Source: Eukaryota sp. TZLM1-RC (taxonomy: Eukaryota > Metamonada: BaSk clade). From it: a stretch of 64,000 nt of DNA. Both the position numbers and the translations under genes were made by a program. This document shows, piece by piece, positions 10,026 through 20,769 of the stretch. The notes under the pieces were generated by a model that worked only from the letters and a program-made list of their open reading frames with translations, had not been told where the DNA came from and searched no databases. Numbering within the stretch: position 1 is the stretch's first letter; each line of letters starts with the position of its first letter. The stretch is taken from the NCBI GenBank assembly GCA_040285825.1, contig JAUPSS010000004.1:1592550-1656549 (forward strand). Reading direction: 5' to 3'.

Positions 10026-10643
10026 CGCTTTATCACCTATTGTTCCACCGTACATGATGATGCTGTCAGAAATTAAATCCAGGCATTGTGTCTTTCTTAC
10101 CACATTGAACCATTTGTAGAACCTCTGTTGAGATCTCTTGATGTTGACGAAAAGACAATAGATTTGAAATATGGAAAACATCGAGCTGATGTTGTAATAC
10201 CTTCGGTTGATGATATCTTAACGGTAGTTGACGTTTTTACAGTCGATGTGTGTAAGCAGAATGCTTTGAAAAATGCCGAATCCGAAGTTTCTCCATTAGA
10301 TGACTCTGAATTATACAAGCGAAGAAAGTATACAAAACCATTGAAGAATTTGAAGCATACAAGACATGTGGATTACCAACTTTGTCCTTTTGCAGTTTCT
10401 CTCTACGGCCGTCTTGGAAAAGCAGCTCTCAATTTTATAAATGGTTTTGAAAAACTTGTGAAGAAGAGAGCCAACAAGCGTTTTGATCGTAGTATGTGGT
10501 TGAATAGAATTGTTTTTACCATATTCAAATCAATTTCAAAATTGATTTCAAAATGTTTAAAGTCTGTTAGCGCTCACTATTAAGGCATTGCTGTGGTGAG
10601 ATTTGATGGTTTTGAAGCTTGTTTTGAAGGCATTAATTTTTAG
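10026..10643 (+). mobile_element. Non-LTR retroelement fragment, 3' part (continuation of 1905-2619)
   Basis: Resumes exactly where 2619 stopped, at the knuckle/HD...VR segment. The ORF at 10086-10583 covers the restriction-like endonuclease region: GKHRADVVIPS, then VVDVFTVDVCK, then CPFAVSLYGRLG and the WLNRIVF motif. A TAA at 10581-10583 replaces a GAA present in the copy at ~47100. Reading past it gives the family's C-terminal motif (FEACFEGINF) and a stop at 10641. The element is therefore inactive. Confidence 0.85.
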
Positions 10644-11095
10644 TCTTGTTAAGAATAGTATTTGGATCAATTAGAATCGAATTAAAAAAGGGCTTCTTGG
10701 CATCTTCAGCTTTAGATGATGAGTAGCTGCAACTCATTTCAGTTGATTGAGAAACACTTCAGTGATGGATGTTTCAAGCTTATATCCTTCCTCTTTTCCT
10801 GGACGGACCAATTAATATCTGAACTGTTGAAGTGCAGACTTTCGAATATCAGATCGAACTAACAAATATTTGGACACAAAAGTATCCAAGTCTAAAAATT
10901 GACGTAACAGATCTAAATAGAATGGAAAATCTAGAACAATTAAAGAAAGTTTATCTTGTGTTGTACTAAAGCCATAACGATTGAGCACATCTATATACTT
11001 CAGAGTGAAATCACACAAGCGACATTCCTTTTTAAAATAAACAAAGGAACAGATATTTATTGCATTCCTGGAATAAATCCCCTAAACTTTTGCCA
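10644..11095. other. No gene recognised
   Basis: AT-rich. A 68-residue minus-strand ORF (10812-11018) has no recognised motif and could be part of an older element. Nothing else can be supported. Confidence 0.5.
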
Positions 11096-11290
11096 ATATC
11101 TATATCTTTTGGTATTTGCCTCCATTAGCTGATCAGATACACTTAAGGCATGTGAATAATCTAATGTGTCGTTTTGCAGTGTCAATTTATGGAAACTTGG
11201 TACGTTGGGAAATAAGTTGGGAAATTGGTGAATAAATGGATAAGTTTGCATTAAGCATTGTGGTTAAATCGAATTGGTTTCACCATTTTC
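11096..11290 (+). mobile_element. Degenerate LINE fragment joined to element B
   Basis: Shows the family's HVN...CxFAVSIYG segment and the LNRIVFxIFQNG region, matching 19210-19385 with substitutions and indels. At about 11290 it passes straight into gypsy pol sequence with no 5' LTR between them. Confidence 0.6.
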
Positions 11291-11819
11291 AAAACGGTCT
11301 GTTTCTGAACTCCGATCTTTTATCGGATCTGTGAACTTTCTCCGCGATTGGTTACCCTCTGTATCCGCTGAAATTGAACCTCTGACTGCTCTCCTTCGTA
11401 ATAACCCCAGAAGAATACGAGTAGGTCCCTCCGAATTGAAAAACTTTAACAACATTAAGGAAATGATAACCAGCAGCTTACCCCGTGCCCTTCCTGACTC
11501 GGATAGCAACATCTTGATTTCTACTGACGCTTCCGAGAAAGCCATTGCTGGAATCATTTGGAAAGAACTAGAACCATCTCCTCCTGGAACCTTCCTATCC
11601 GAAAGAAAGGTTATGCCCATTTCCTTCTATTCTAGAATCTTGTCCGCCTTTCACCAACGCTGGTCCACCCTCCAGAAAGAACTATTCGCCATAGTTATGA
11701 CTCTCAATCAGCCCAACTTGTCGTCCTTCCTGCTTTCTCGACACCTCACAATCTTCTGCGACCACAAGAATCTGTCGTATTTATTCAGTTGCCCTGACTT
11801 TAACCGCGTAGTGGTTTGA
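11274..11819 (+). pseudogene. Element B pol remnant: RT connection and RNase H
   Basis: Matches element C residues ~58-230 (RSFIGSVNFLRDW onward). The RNase H motif STDASEKAIAGIIW and the FCDHKNL motif are intact. The first few codons are LINE-derived, and the frame ends at a TGA where C has a sense codon. The reading continues past the stop (WADYFSRAS region to ~11950). Confidence 0.85.
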
Positions 11820-11981
11820 TGAATCCCAGTACTACAATCTTTTTCGTTTGACTATGTTCATATTAATGGCCCCAAGAATATTTGGGCAGACTACTTCTCC
11901 CGTGCATCTCTACTTCCCGAAAAGAAAAAAGAGAAGAAGACAAGAGATATCTGTGATAACTCCACCCCTGAACTGTGTTTC

Positions 11982-12530
11982 ATGATGACTTATCGAGACC
12001 AGGCTAAGTCCCCCTTGTGGAACTACCTAAATCTTGATGATCTGAGACACCTCAATACAGATCACTGGTACAATATTGATTATGAAACTGCTGAACGAAC
12101 CTTCCATCCTTCCGCCCTCCGCTCGAAGCATAGCACTATAGCTTACCTGAACTCCCTAAAGCACTTCATTCACTACAATGTGAATCCTGGAAGGAATGAT
12201 CCGCTTGCGTTCTCCTCCGCCATGTACTTTATCTTGTCCACTGACCTGTCTCTTCTATATAAGGATGTTTCCGCCCCGAAGGACCATGACTTTAGTTATC
12301 CCCTAAACCTGCCCTCTCGATATCTCACCGTTAATGACATCATCCAGCAAGCCAACTGGAATGCCCGAGTCTATTTCCACCACCCAAGGATGCCCTTTCT
12401 GGATTATCTTCCAGAAGTAGTACCCCAAAACGCCCACCTCATAGTTCTCAATCACTTTCCCCCCGCGTACCACCATTGGCCTCAGTCAATGGTACATGGG
12501 AGACCTCAGTCACAATCGCTACATTTCTGA
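11982..12530 (+). pseudogene. Element B: first part of the extra domain between RNase H and integrase
   Basis: 182 residues homologous to element C (SPLWNYLNLDDLRH onward). No known fold recognised. The frame is lost near 12490, where about 40 bp present in C are absent and the next 20-30 bp are scrambled. Nucleotide divergence from C here is roughly 10-13%. Confidence 0.8.
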
Positions 12531-13809
12531 ACGCTTCCTTAACGTTATACTCCTACCCGATGCCAAAGGAGTCGCTCACGACTTTGAACGAAATTTGTGG
12601 TATAGAGCTACCACAGCTAGTGAACGTTATGTATTCCATGATCTCGTCCCTCCTCGTTGTAACCCTCAGGAATGTCCTGACTCTCCTCGTTGTGATCACT
12701 ACCCCTGGACTCCTGACACAATCAAACCCTGTCCATACGGTGATCAACTCTATGACTGCTGTCTTCATCCTCAGTTCCATAAATATTCTGACTTACCTTG
12801 CTGCAACGTACCAATCGGACCCCTCTACCCTGACTCAGACTACCGGATGTATCTGCTGAATCCTTGTGCCGACGTAACCACCTATTTCCCTCTCTGTCTA
12901 TTGAAGCCCATTGTTCACAGAATTTATCATTACGATAACGATGAACTGAGTCCTTGTGTCTTTGCCATCCCCGGAATAAAACTAGTCTATGGACACCAGA
13001 TTGATCCCAGTGATCGATCTATTCATTGTCATTTAATGCCACTGGATTACTCTTCCGTAGCTGAAGCTGAATTTGACAACCCAGACCCCGACTTTATTCA
13101 CGATGAATCAACTACCTGCTCTCACTTCCCGGATCTGATCAACATGTACTTTAATGGACCTATTCAACATCACTCAAGGTTGGACTTCATTTTCCAAGAC
13201 AAACGACTAGAGATAGTCCCTCATCCTACTCATTCCCATGCTTTCGCCTTGCCTGGATACCCTGCTGATCAACCGAGGTACTACTTACCATCTTTCACAA
13301 GCGAACTGCCGTCTAGATTAGAAATTTTCGAAGCTAACCCATCTATGTTTGACCATGAACGATTTCTCAAAGAACAAAGCATGTCCCCTGCCGAAGGCCT
13401 TCCTTCCCGCGAAGATCCTGATCAGCCCATTGATGTATCTTCCGATTCATCCGACGATGTCCACTTCGTCTCTGCTGTCACCTCCTCTAGTACCTCCAAT
13501 TCCTCTAGCCATGATGTGTTGTCGTTTAAACCTATCAGTTCACCGGCCGCAGCATTCTTGAATAAGATATTCAGGGCCCAACAGAAAATTCTAGATAATG
13601 ATCCCCTGTTTGCTAAGTGCCTCATCGACGCCCCGTCCGGACTAAAACTTTCCAAATCCGGAAAGATACTGGTTCCTCCATCCATGGGCCCTGAGATCCT
13701 CTTGCTTGCCCATGGATCAATAGAAGCTGGCCACGCTCTTTTTGCCCAATGCTGGAAATCTCTTCAACAATCTCATTTTCAATGGCCTGACATGCGGAAC
13801 GACCTTTGA
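12496..13809 (+). pseudogene. Element B: Cys-rich extra domain and integrase zinc-finger start
   Basis: 437 residues. The first two thirds (to ~13450) are almost identical to element C at the nucleotide level, including a patch with 8 Cys in about 50 residues. The last third returns to ordinary divergence and enters the HHCC finger (HGSIEAGH). It ends at a TGA where C has CAA (Gln). Confidence 0.85.
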
Positions 13810-13863
13810 ACCCACGTCAATGCTTGTATCCCTTGCCAAAAGACGGTCCCCGTTTCGAAGACC

Positions 13864-14631
13864 TTGATCTCCTCCACTGGATCCTTGAATTCCGTTCGCC
13901 GCCCGTTTGAAAGTCTCCACTGTGACTCCATTGGCCCCCTGCCCGTTGACTCCTATGGTTACCGATATATTATCCATTTTGTTGATGCATTCTCCAAGTT
14001 CAGCATCCTGGTTTCTACGAAAGACCTTAAAGCATTAACCGTTGCCAACTCCTTAATCTCCTCTGTTTACTCCGTTTTCGGCGCCCCACGTCATATACAC
14101 TCCGATAATGGTCCTGAATTCGCCAACAAGATATTCAGTTTGCTATGCCAATTCTTGAACATTGAACATACCTAATCCTTGCCCCACTACCATCAGTCCA
14201 ATGGATTAGTAGAACGCCAACGCCGAAGCTTTCTTCAAGTTATTCGTCGTATGCTGCTCGACTTCTCAGATTACCACAACTGGTTTGATTACGTTCCCCT
14301 CTGCCAGATGGTATTAAACTCACAAGAAAGGAAAGCTCTGAACGCCTCTCCTTATAGTCTAATTTTTGGTCCTGATACTTCTCCTCGTCTCTTGCCCAAC
14401 CAGCTGTTGACTTCCTTTGCTTCTCATCCTCTGCCTGCTGAAAAGCCCGAATTCATTGAACACCTGCATAAGCTGACAGAGAAGCTTATCTCTTCCTGGG
14501 AAGCTGTAAGCCATTCCCTCGATCAATCTCCTGTTGATATGCGCGAGCTCGTTTATGGTCTTCAAGACACTCTCCGTCGATCCGTCGATCCGCCTAAGTC
14601 CCGCCGAAAAGAAAAGAGAAGCCAGTGTTAG
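13864..14631 (+). pseudogene. Element B integrase remnant
   Basis: Two in-frame pieces (13864-14175 and 14179-14631) separated by a TAA where element C has CAA. The catalytic pattern is present: CDSIGP, HSDNGPEF and NGLVERQ. About 350 bp encoding the GPF and chromo-like modules of C are deleted near 14545, so the integrase core runs almost directly into the basic tail and the LTR. Confidence 0.85.
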
Positions 14632-14777
14632 CTGTGGCTAAACGTGACCTTCCATTTTAGGAAGGTGAATCACGTCATCACTAGTTTAAATTGCAGTTTA
14701 TTTTATTTTTCTTTGATTTCTTATATTCTGTCCATAAACTTCTGTTATTGTTTATGTTAAGTGCACGAAAAGCAACA
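14626..14777 (+). repeat. 3' LTR of element B
   Basis: 152 bp, TGTTAG...GCAACA, clearly homologous to both LTRs of element C. It contains a stem (ACGTGACCTTCC...GGAAGG...TCACGT) that matches C with a compensatory base-pair change. Confidence 0.9.
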
Positions 14778-15330
14778 CATTGATTTTTAGTTTTTTTGCT
14801 TTAACAAGTTCTCTCTTCTATTATTTTTATGGAAATCCATCAGATCTTGTCTTTGACAATCACCTTCTCCCTTCTTCTTCTGGAGTTAACAAGGAGACCC
14901 TTTAGGTCCTTTCTTTTTCTCTTTGGCTATTCATCCTCTTCTTTGTTCGCTGAAAGACAAACATAGCAACTTAGACATTGCATGTATGGGTGATATTCCG
15001 TTCATTGCTCAACTGAATGTTTTAACGGCTAATTCGTCAGAAATTGTTAATTTTTATTAGTCGATAGGACGCCAGCTAAATATTCAAAAGTGTTTTGTCA
15101 TATCAAAATTTGATGTTTCTTTGGAAATCAACGGAATTAGAGTTCCATTTAATCAATCAAATTCCCCAAATTTATGGGATTTTTTATAAATGATCATCAG
15201 TTAACCACTGCTGTGAAATGCGGTTTTATTTTTGGCCATGTAATCTTCCAAATGATCTTCAAAGTAAATGTGGTAAATTGATAACTTTATCCAATATTTT
15301 TAAGAGTTTTTGGGGAATAACCGTATAAAC
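14778..15330 (+). mobile_element. Decayed LINE fragments
   Basis: 14778-14790 is the family's 3' end (CATTGATTTTTAG). From ~14826 a second fragment starts in the RT region: SSDLVFD, then a broken GVKxGDPLGPF block, with the YxDD position eroded to CMGD. A deletion joins it to the FINDHQ and knuckle region by ~15180. No open frame of useful length remains. Confidence 0.6.
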
Positions 15331-15809
15331 TCCAATACAAACAATAAAGACATTGATTTATTCTTCTAATGAGCCTGTTGGAAAGTGATTGGGTCAACTG
15401 CCCACATAGGGGAGTGTGGCCCATGAAATTGCCAACAAAAAGTTCAACTGTACAGAAGATTGAATAAAATCAGAGCTTTTGGCACAACCAGCTGTGCACA
15501 TTCAAAAGGTGGAGGTAACATAGCACATCATCACTATCGTCCGGATAATCGAAAAGATTCCTTTCTTCAGTGACTTCTACTGGTCGTATCAACTTGGCAT
15601 TGACACTTTCTGTTGTGATCTTCTCTGTTTAGGAGGTGGAGACTTTGGGAGGTGCAACAGGATGGTCTAGATGGAGAGATATGATCGGACTCTACGAAAG
15701 AGGATGAAAAAGACGAGCAGTGTTTAGACAGGAAGCAGTACCTAAAGAAAGGCTTGAATCAAAGTATCCATAGTGATGAAAGTATGTTAGAACAGACTTT
15801 TTTGACCTT
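15331..15809. other. Intergenic, upstream of the NTPase gene
   Basis: No ORF, repeat or RNA gene recognised. The promoter of the 15810 gene presumably lies here. Confidence 0.5.
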
Positions 15810-17354
15810 ATGACAACACTAGAGTACAAGAAACGGTATACGACCCGACAAGATTTGGAGTGTAAAGAAATCCAGGATTCAATGTCTCAAACTATCGCCA
15901 CTCTCTGTGAAACGTTAAGCCTCTGGTTTCCTTTTGTCTTTCCGTTGTTAGGCAGTTTGTTATTCCTTGCCAATCTCTCTAAGGAATTGGATGAAACGGG
16001 TTTTTGGATCCTTGTCATCAATGCCATTCTATGTGGTTCTTCAGGTCTTCTGGTGTTTGCAAACCACCGCAAGTATGGTCATAGCTTTTTTGCTAAAGAA
16101 GATTCTACTATACCAAGTGCTCCAGGGACCGTTACTACAGCAAATACAATACCTGGAAACATTATGGTCATTTACCTCGTTTGCGCTGCTTGGAATGCTG
16201 TCTCTACAAGTTGGCAACAGTTCTTGTTCACTGATGATGCTAAATTGATCTTCTGCTTCATCGCTTTTGCTGTTTGCATCGCCTATTCAGCTTTTCTTTG
16301 CATCCCTTTTCTTCGCTACATGGGATTTGGTTCTAGTGCTGCTTTGACCATCCTTGGCGCTCTTACTGTCCTTCTTCTTGGTCTCGGTTTTATGACTCAA
16401 GATCTTGATACTGCTAGGCTGTACTCCCACTTTAGAAGACATCCTTTGTCAGATTTCCATGCAGTGGTATCTCGTCCCAACATTCAACATGAAGTTCATT
16501 CAGAGATTGATGATGCCTTGCAATTAATGAATCCTTACCGCATTAATGTTTTGGCAGGAGTTCCGGGATGTGGAAAATCTGTCTCTTTGTTTAAATTTCT
16601 TGAAAAACAACACGTTATTTGGTTGACTGGAAGACGATCTCTTTGTGAGAACCTTTCTTTACGACTTGGTTTTAAGCCCGCATCTACTTTTGATGACATG
16701 TTTTGTCTTACCCTCGTTGCCAAATTATTGAATACTCGACAATTTACTCTTGTAATTGATGATGTACAAGCTCTCACCGTTGATTCGCCAATGGTTAAAT
16801 TGTTTTTAGGATATGGTGGAGATATGAAATTGCCATTTCCCATCTATTTTACAACTTCTGATTTTCTCACATATCTTGATAAATTTCACCCTCGTATCCT
16901 TCGAATTGCTCAACTCTATTGGTTTGACTATCCAAGTGATGACGTGATTAGACAGTTCACTGCTAATCTAAATATTGATTTCAAGAAAACATTGGCAGAT
17001 TATGGTCCTTCTTTGAGATTAGTTCAAGAAGCTGAGTTTCAAGCATTAGATTTAAAAATGAGTTGTAATGCCATTGTTGGTCAACTTGCATTTTCTGAGC
17101 CATCACTGCTTGAATTACTGAGAAATGTTACCGAAACAACACTTACAGACAATGATCAGTTCAGACTTGCCGCTTTCAATGACGAAATGAGAAGCAACAT
17201 TAATTCATTAATTGAGAAGAACTTGCTCACATCTTCCTTTGATGGTATAACCTTTCACAGCCCCTTAGTTCGCCGCGCTGCTTGTACTTTCTTTTCAAGT
17301 TTAGAGTTTAATGCCTGTAAATCAGTTTCTAAGTGTTTTGAAATTGGACAATAA
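15810..17354 (+). CDS. Membrane-anchored P-loop NTPase (AAA/STAND-like), unknown function
   Basis: 514 residues, intact. The N-terminal half has about five hydrophobic segments (~38-56, 64-85, 114-134, 143-167, 173-195), so it is probably a multipass membrane protein. The C-terminal half is a P-loop NTPase: Walker A GVPGCGKS at ~250-257, Walker B LVIDDVQ with D317 and D318, a sensor-like IYFTTSD at ~347-353, then a mostly helical region ending in a possible winged helix (IEKNLLTSSFDGITFHSP, ~473-490). This order resembles AAA_16/archaeal-ATPase-type STAND NTPases, but I cannot assign a family. It stands alone between LINE remnants and uses an ATG start with a TAA stop. It could be a host gene or cargo of an unrecognised element. 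Confidence 0.8.
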   Translation: MTTLEYKKRYTTRQDLECKEIQDSMSQTIATLCETLSLWFPFVFPLLGSLLFLANLSKELDETGFWILVINAILCGSSGLLVFANHRKYGHSFFAKEDSTIPSAPGTVTTANTIPGNIMVIYLVCAAWNAVSTSWQQFLFTDDAKLIFCFIAFAVCIAYSAFLCIPFLRYMGFGSSAALTILGALTVLLLGLGFMTQDLDTARLYSHFRRHPLSDFHAVVSRPNIQHEVHSEIDDALQLMNPYRINVLAGVPGCGKSVSLFKFLEKQHVIWLTGRRSLCENLSLRLGFKPASTFDDMFCLTLVAKLLNTRQFTLVIDDVQALTVDSPMVKLFLGYGGDMKLPFPIYFTTSDFLTYLDKFHPRILRIAQLYWFDYPSDDVIRQFTANLNIDFKKTLADYGPSLRLVQEAEFQALDLKMSCNAIVGQLAFSEPSLLELLRNVTETTLTDNDQFRLAAFNDEMRSNINSLIEKNLLTSSFDGITFHSPLVRRAACTFFSSLEFNACKSVSKCFEIGQ

Positions 17355-18479
17355 ACGAATATATGGTTTTTTCGTCATGAATTACTAAAACCAGTGGACG
17401 TGAACCTCCTCATTGCTTTAATTTTAATAATTAATAATTAATTAATTTTTTTTTAATTTAAGTGCCTTTATACATGTTGTAACGAATGGGTTTCCGCTAT
17501 TTTCAACTACCTCAACATTGTAATTAACGTAGGTTCAAAAACCAATTTCCTTTATTTTACTTTGTCTCAACTCAATTTCATTAACTCTTCCACAATACTT
17601 CCAATTACAAACCTTCGACCAGTTTTTGACAACTATACTCGTGACAAACTAAAACACGCTGACGAAATTGATGTGACTCTACTGTCCCCTCATGGACCTG
17701 TGAAAAACTCACGGAAAATGAACCTGGAAATGTTTCAAACCATTTGGCAAAAAAATATTATTATTTATTATGTTAATTGCCAAACCAAGTACCAACATAC
17801 TTCCATCAGAAAAATTTCTGTAGACCCAGAAACGACTTTCACAACAATTTACAAGAATAATATATCATGTGAAAAAAACAGAGAATGTGAGTTATGACCG
17901 AGTGAACGAATGAATGTTTAAAAGTATAAACGTTTGCTCCAAATTAATGTCACTCAAATGAACTAAAAAAATAGTGACCATATTTCGGGGTGTAATGTAA
18001 GAGCTACACATTGTTGAAACGTTTAACCAAGATTGTATTCATAACTATTTAACCAGTGGATCCCACAACGTTCTCTTTTTTGCTGAATATATATAGGGAT
18101 CATATTTATTGTTTCTATTCTTTTTCAGAAACAGGTGGTTTCGGTATTCAGCTTTTCTTTCCTATTGCTTGGATTTTTTGCTTGGACCTTTTCCTGCTGT
18201 GATTTTATCTTGTGTTATTGAAAGTCTGTTTATGTTTTGATTGCTTTCCTCAATCAACTCGCTTCATTGATGGTCGTCATGTTCACCTACTTCAATTGTG
18301 GGGCAGTGAGTGATTCCTCCAGTGTTTTAAGAATATATGCTTCTGGAACTTGTCGTATTTTAAATAATCTAATATTATATTAAATTTTAAATAATGGTTA
18401 TTATATTTTTTATATTTTTCAGTTTTGTGGGCGTTATAGTTTAGTTTAGACCTATTTTTCAGTATTCAATAATTAAAGT
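17355..18479. other. Mostly noncoding, AT-rich; one doubtful ORF
   Basis: Holds an ORF at 17562-17897 (+, 111 codons from an apparent non-ATG or internal start) with no recognised motif and weak coding character. The rest has TATA-like AT runs, for example near 18090, but no identifiable gene. Confidence 0.4.
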
Positions 18480-19493
18480 AGAACCTATATTGTAATGTCT
18501 CCTGAATTATGGCTTTCCTGTTTTCACAGAGATGTTTCAGATATTCCTGAAAGGTCAATAACTTCTTTAACTTCGTTTGCTTGTAAATATTACAACGACA
18601 TCTTTTTAAAAAATTCGAAAGTCTGGATCTTATAGTCCGTTTTGACTTGGCTAGGGAAGAAAACCCTTCTTTCGCAAATTCTTTAATTGATCCTAAAGAA
18701 AGTTCCTCAGTAGCTTTAATCAATCAAATTCCCCAAATTTATGGGATGTTTTTAAATGATTATCAATGGACCACTGCTATGAGAATGCGGTGTTATTTGG
18801 GGCCGTGTAATCTTCCAAATGATCTTCAATGCAAGTGTGGTAATTTGATAACTTTATCACATTTATTTAATTGTAATCGTTACATAATTTGTCGCTCCTG
18901 CATGCATGATGCAGTAAGAGATCAAATTCACGCAATGTGTGAGGCTTATGGAATTGAGTCATGGGTTTAACCACCATTGCGCTCCCTGGAAGTCAATGAA
19001 TCTGTTTCGAAACCAACTTATGGGAAAAGAAGAGCTGCTATTGTTGTTTTCTCAACAGAAGATCATTTAAGAGTAGTTGATGTGGTTTCTGTCGATGTTT
19101 GTAAGAAAACTGCTTTAAGTTTATGTAGTTCAGAAATTTCACCATTAGATGCATCTGAAAATTTCCAAATTAAGAAATATATGACTCCATTAGCAGATTT
19201 GAAACACTTAAAACATGTGAATTATCGTATGTGTCCTTTTGCAGTTTCAATTTATGGAAGACTTGGTAATATGGCACATAATTTTCTTGAAGATTTTGGC
19301 ATATTGGTGGAAAAAAGGATGATTAAAACATTTATCCATACTTTATGGTTAAATAGAATTGTTTTCATCATTTTTCAAAACGGTATCTATTATGGTTTCC
19401 AAAGCATTGTTGTCTGTAGGTGTTTTCTACGATGACAAAGAGGAGGTTAGGTTTGATAGTGTTGCTGCTTGTTTTGAAGACATTGATTTTTAG
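18480..19493 (+). mobile_element. LINE 3' part with knuckle and endonuclease-like domain
   Basis: The best-preserved plus-strand LINE C-terminus. ORFs 18647-18970 and 18977-19435 are in one frame, separated by a single TAA (18968) where relatives have GAA (FVEPLLRS). Motifs in order: NQIPQIYG, CKCGN...LSHLFNC knuckle, HDAVRDQIHAMC, YGKRRAAIVV, VVDVVSVDVCKK, CPFAVSIYGRLG, LWLNRIVF. A late frameshift precedes the typical C-terminus (CFEDIDF) and the stop at 19491. Confidence 0.85.
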
Positions 19494-19756
19494 TTTTTTG
19501 CTTGTTCAAAATAATAAAGAGATTATTCAAAAAAAGTAGAACCTATTAAAAGAAGTAAAGTGAATCATAAAATTTGTAATGTTCCGTTAATGGGATTTGA
19601 TTCTTCTATATCTGTATGTTCAATTGAAAATATCTGTTGAAAATAACAGTCTACTTTTTTGGCTATATAATAGAACTATATTACCTGTGGAATTTAACTA
19701 TTATACTATTTTTAACATCTTATTTATCACTGTTACAAATTTTAAAAAAACAGTCT
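19494..19756. other. AT-rich spacer
   Basis: No gene recognised. It follows one LINE 3' end and precedes another LINE fragment. Confidence 0.5.
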
Positions 19757-20133
19757 TGTTTTAAGTCAACGGAATTAGAGTACCTCAAATTAATTATTTG
19801 TCTGAAAGTTTAAGTTTTTTATGTTGCTATTTGGGCTCTTCGCAGCATGTGCTAAAGGAATAACATAATTATCTGATTTCTATTAGAAAAGAACTTGAAG
19901 TAATCAAAGAACTGACTTTTGAGAAACATTTGAAATTTTTTATTTTAATAATATGTTATTCCGGAAAAATTACCCACTTACTTCGTTCACTCCCGGCTGA
20001 ACTAACCTACAATTTTTGTCGCGAATTTATCAAAATTCGTACAGATTTTTTGTCTCACCTCTTGAAAGTGGAATCTAATCTTTTTAAAAGTCATTTTTTG
20101 CTGACCCTCATCTTGGAGGTATTGGTTTATAGT
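19757..20133 (+). mobile_element. LINE fragment (inverted copy of 28560-28935)
   Basis: Begins at the VNGIRVPQINYLSESLSF segment and runs to the FKSHF region. The first ~180 nt appear identical to the reverse complement of 28760-28940, including the same in-frame TAA; the rest shows a few percent divergence. It breaks off at a conserved position (LGGxGF) into unrelated sequence. Confidence 0.8.
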
Positions 20134-20305
20134 TGTGACTGGGGTATCAGCATCTTCTGGACTGTTTCAACAGGAGCTGGCAAACTTGCTTCCATAGATA
20201 ACAACTCTGTTGTGAGAGCTCGAACTTTTGCTGTTTTTTTGAGTTTGTACTATTGTTCGGACACTTTTTTGAGTTACGTCAGTGGCCAAGTTGGCTACAA
20301 CTCGA
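20134..20305. other. Unassigned spacer
   Basis: No homology to the flanking LINEs seen; no ORF. Confidence 0.45.
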
Positions 20306-20720
20306 ACTTTAAAATCCCTACTTTCGAAATATTTCAAAAGATGTTTCTACAGCTTTTTCAAGCCAAACTTGAGTGACAGAATACTTCTTTCCGGAATCTC
20401 TCTGATGTCTTCAGGAAAGCACGTTGACAATAATTCTGGTGAAAGACTATCAACTTCATTACGTAAATCAATAAAATAGTGTTAGTAGTTTGTAGGAGTG
20501 ATTTCCTTGATTCGTATCGATCACAGAACTTATAAACAAAATTCTTGCCAACACCCACAAAAGCCGCTTTTGTCCAGTATTTAGATGCAGTAAAGCCAAC
20601 ACCACCTGATTGAGGAGCTGAAAAAGTGTGGTTTTTCAAAAAATTGGGATCAACTTGTATCAAATAAGCTAGAAACTCAGTTCGAATTTTGTTGAGCATT
20701 CGAAACGTATTTTTAAAAAA
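20306..20720 (-). mobile_element. LINE fragment, minus strand
   Basis: Minus-strand ORF 20358-20699 reads as the mid-LINE segment: RTEFLAYLIQVDPNFLKNHTF, GGVGFTASK, then a broken CFPED...IPERSILSLKFGLKKL. A frameshift lies near 20490. Confidence 0.75.
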
Positions 20721-20769
20721 AACAATTATTTGTTCTATTTGAAATTAACAATTATGAAATATCAGACTA

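Larger units (their letters stand above)
11291..14777 (+). mobile_element. Element B: 5'-truncated, decayed gypsy element, C family
   Basis: Aligns with element C from its RT thumb region to the 3' LTR. The 5' LTR, gag, protease and RT core are missing. It carries in-frame stops at ~11818, 13807 and 14173, a ~40-bp deletion with frame change near 12490, and a deletion of the post-integrase GPF and chromo-like region near 14545. The 3' LTR is intact at 14626-14777. LINE 3'-end sequence follows directly. Confidence 0.88.
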
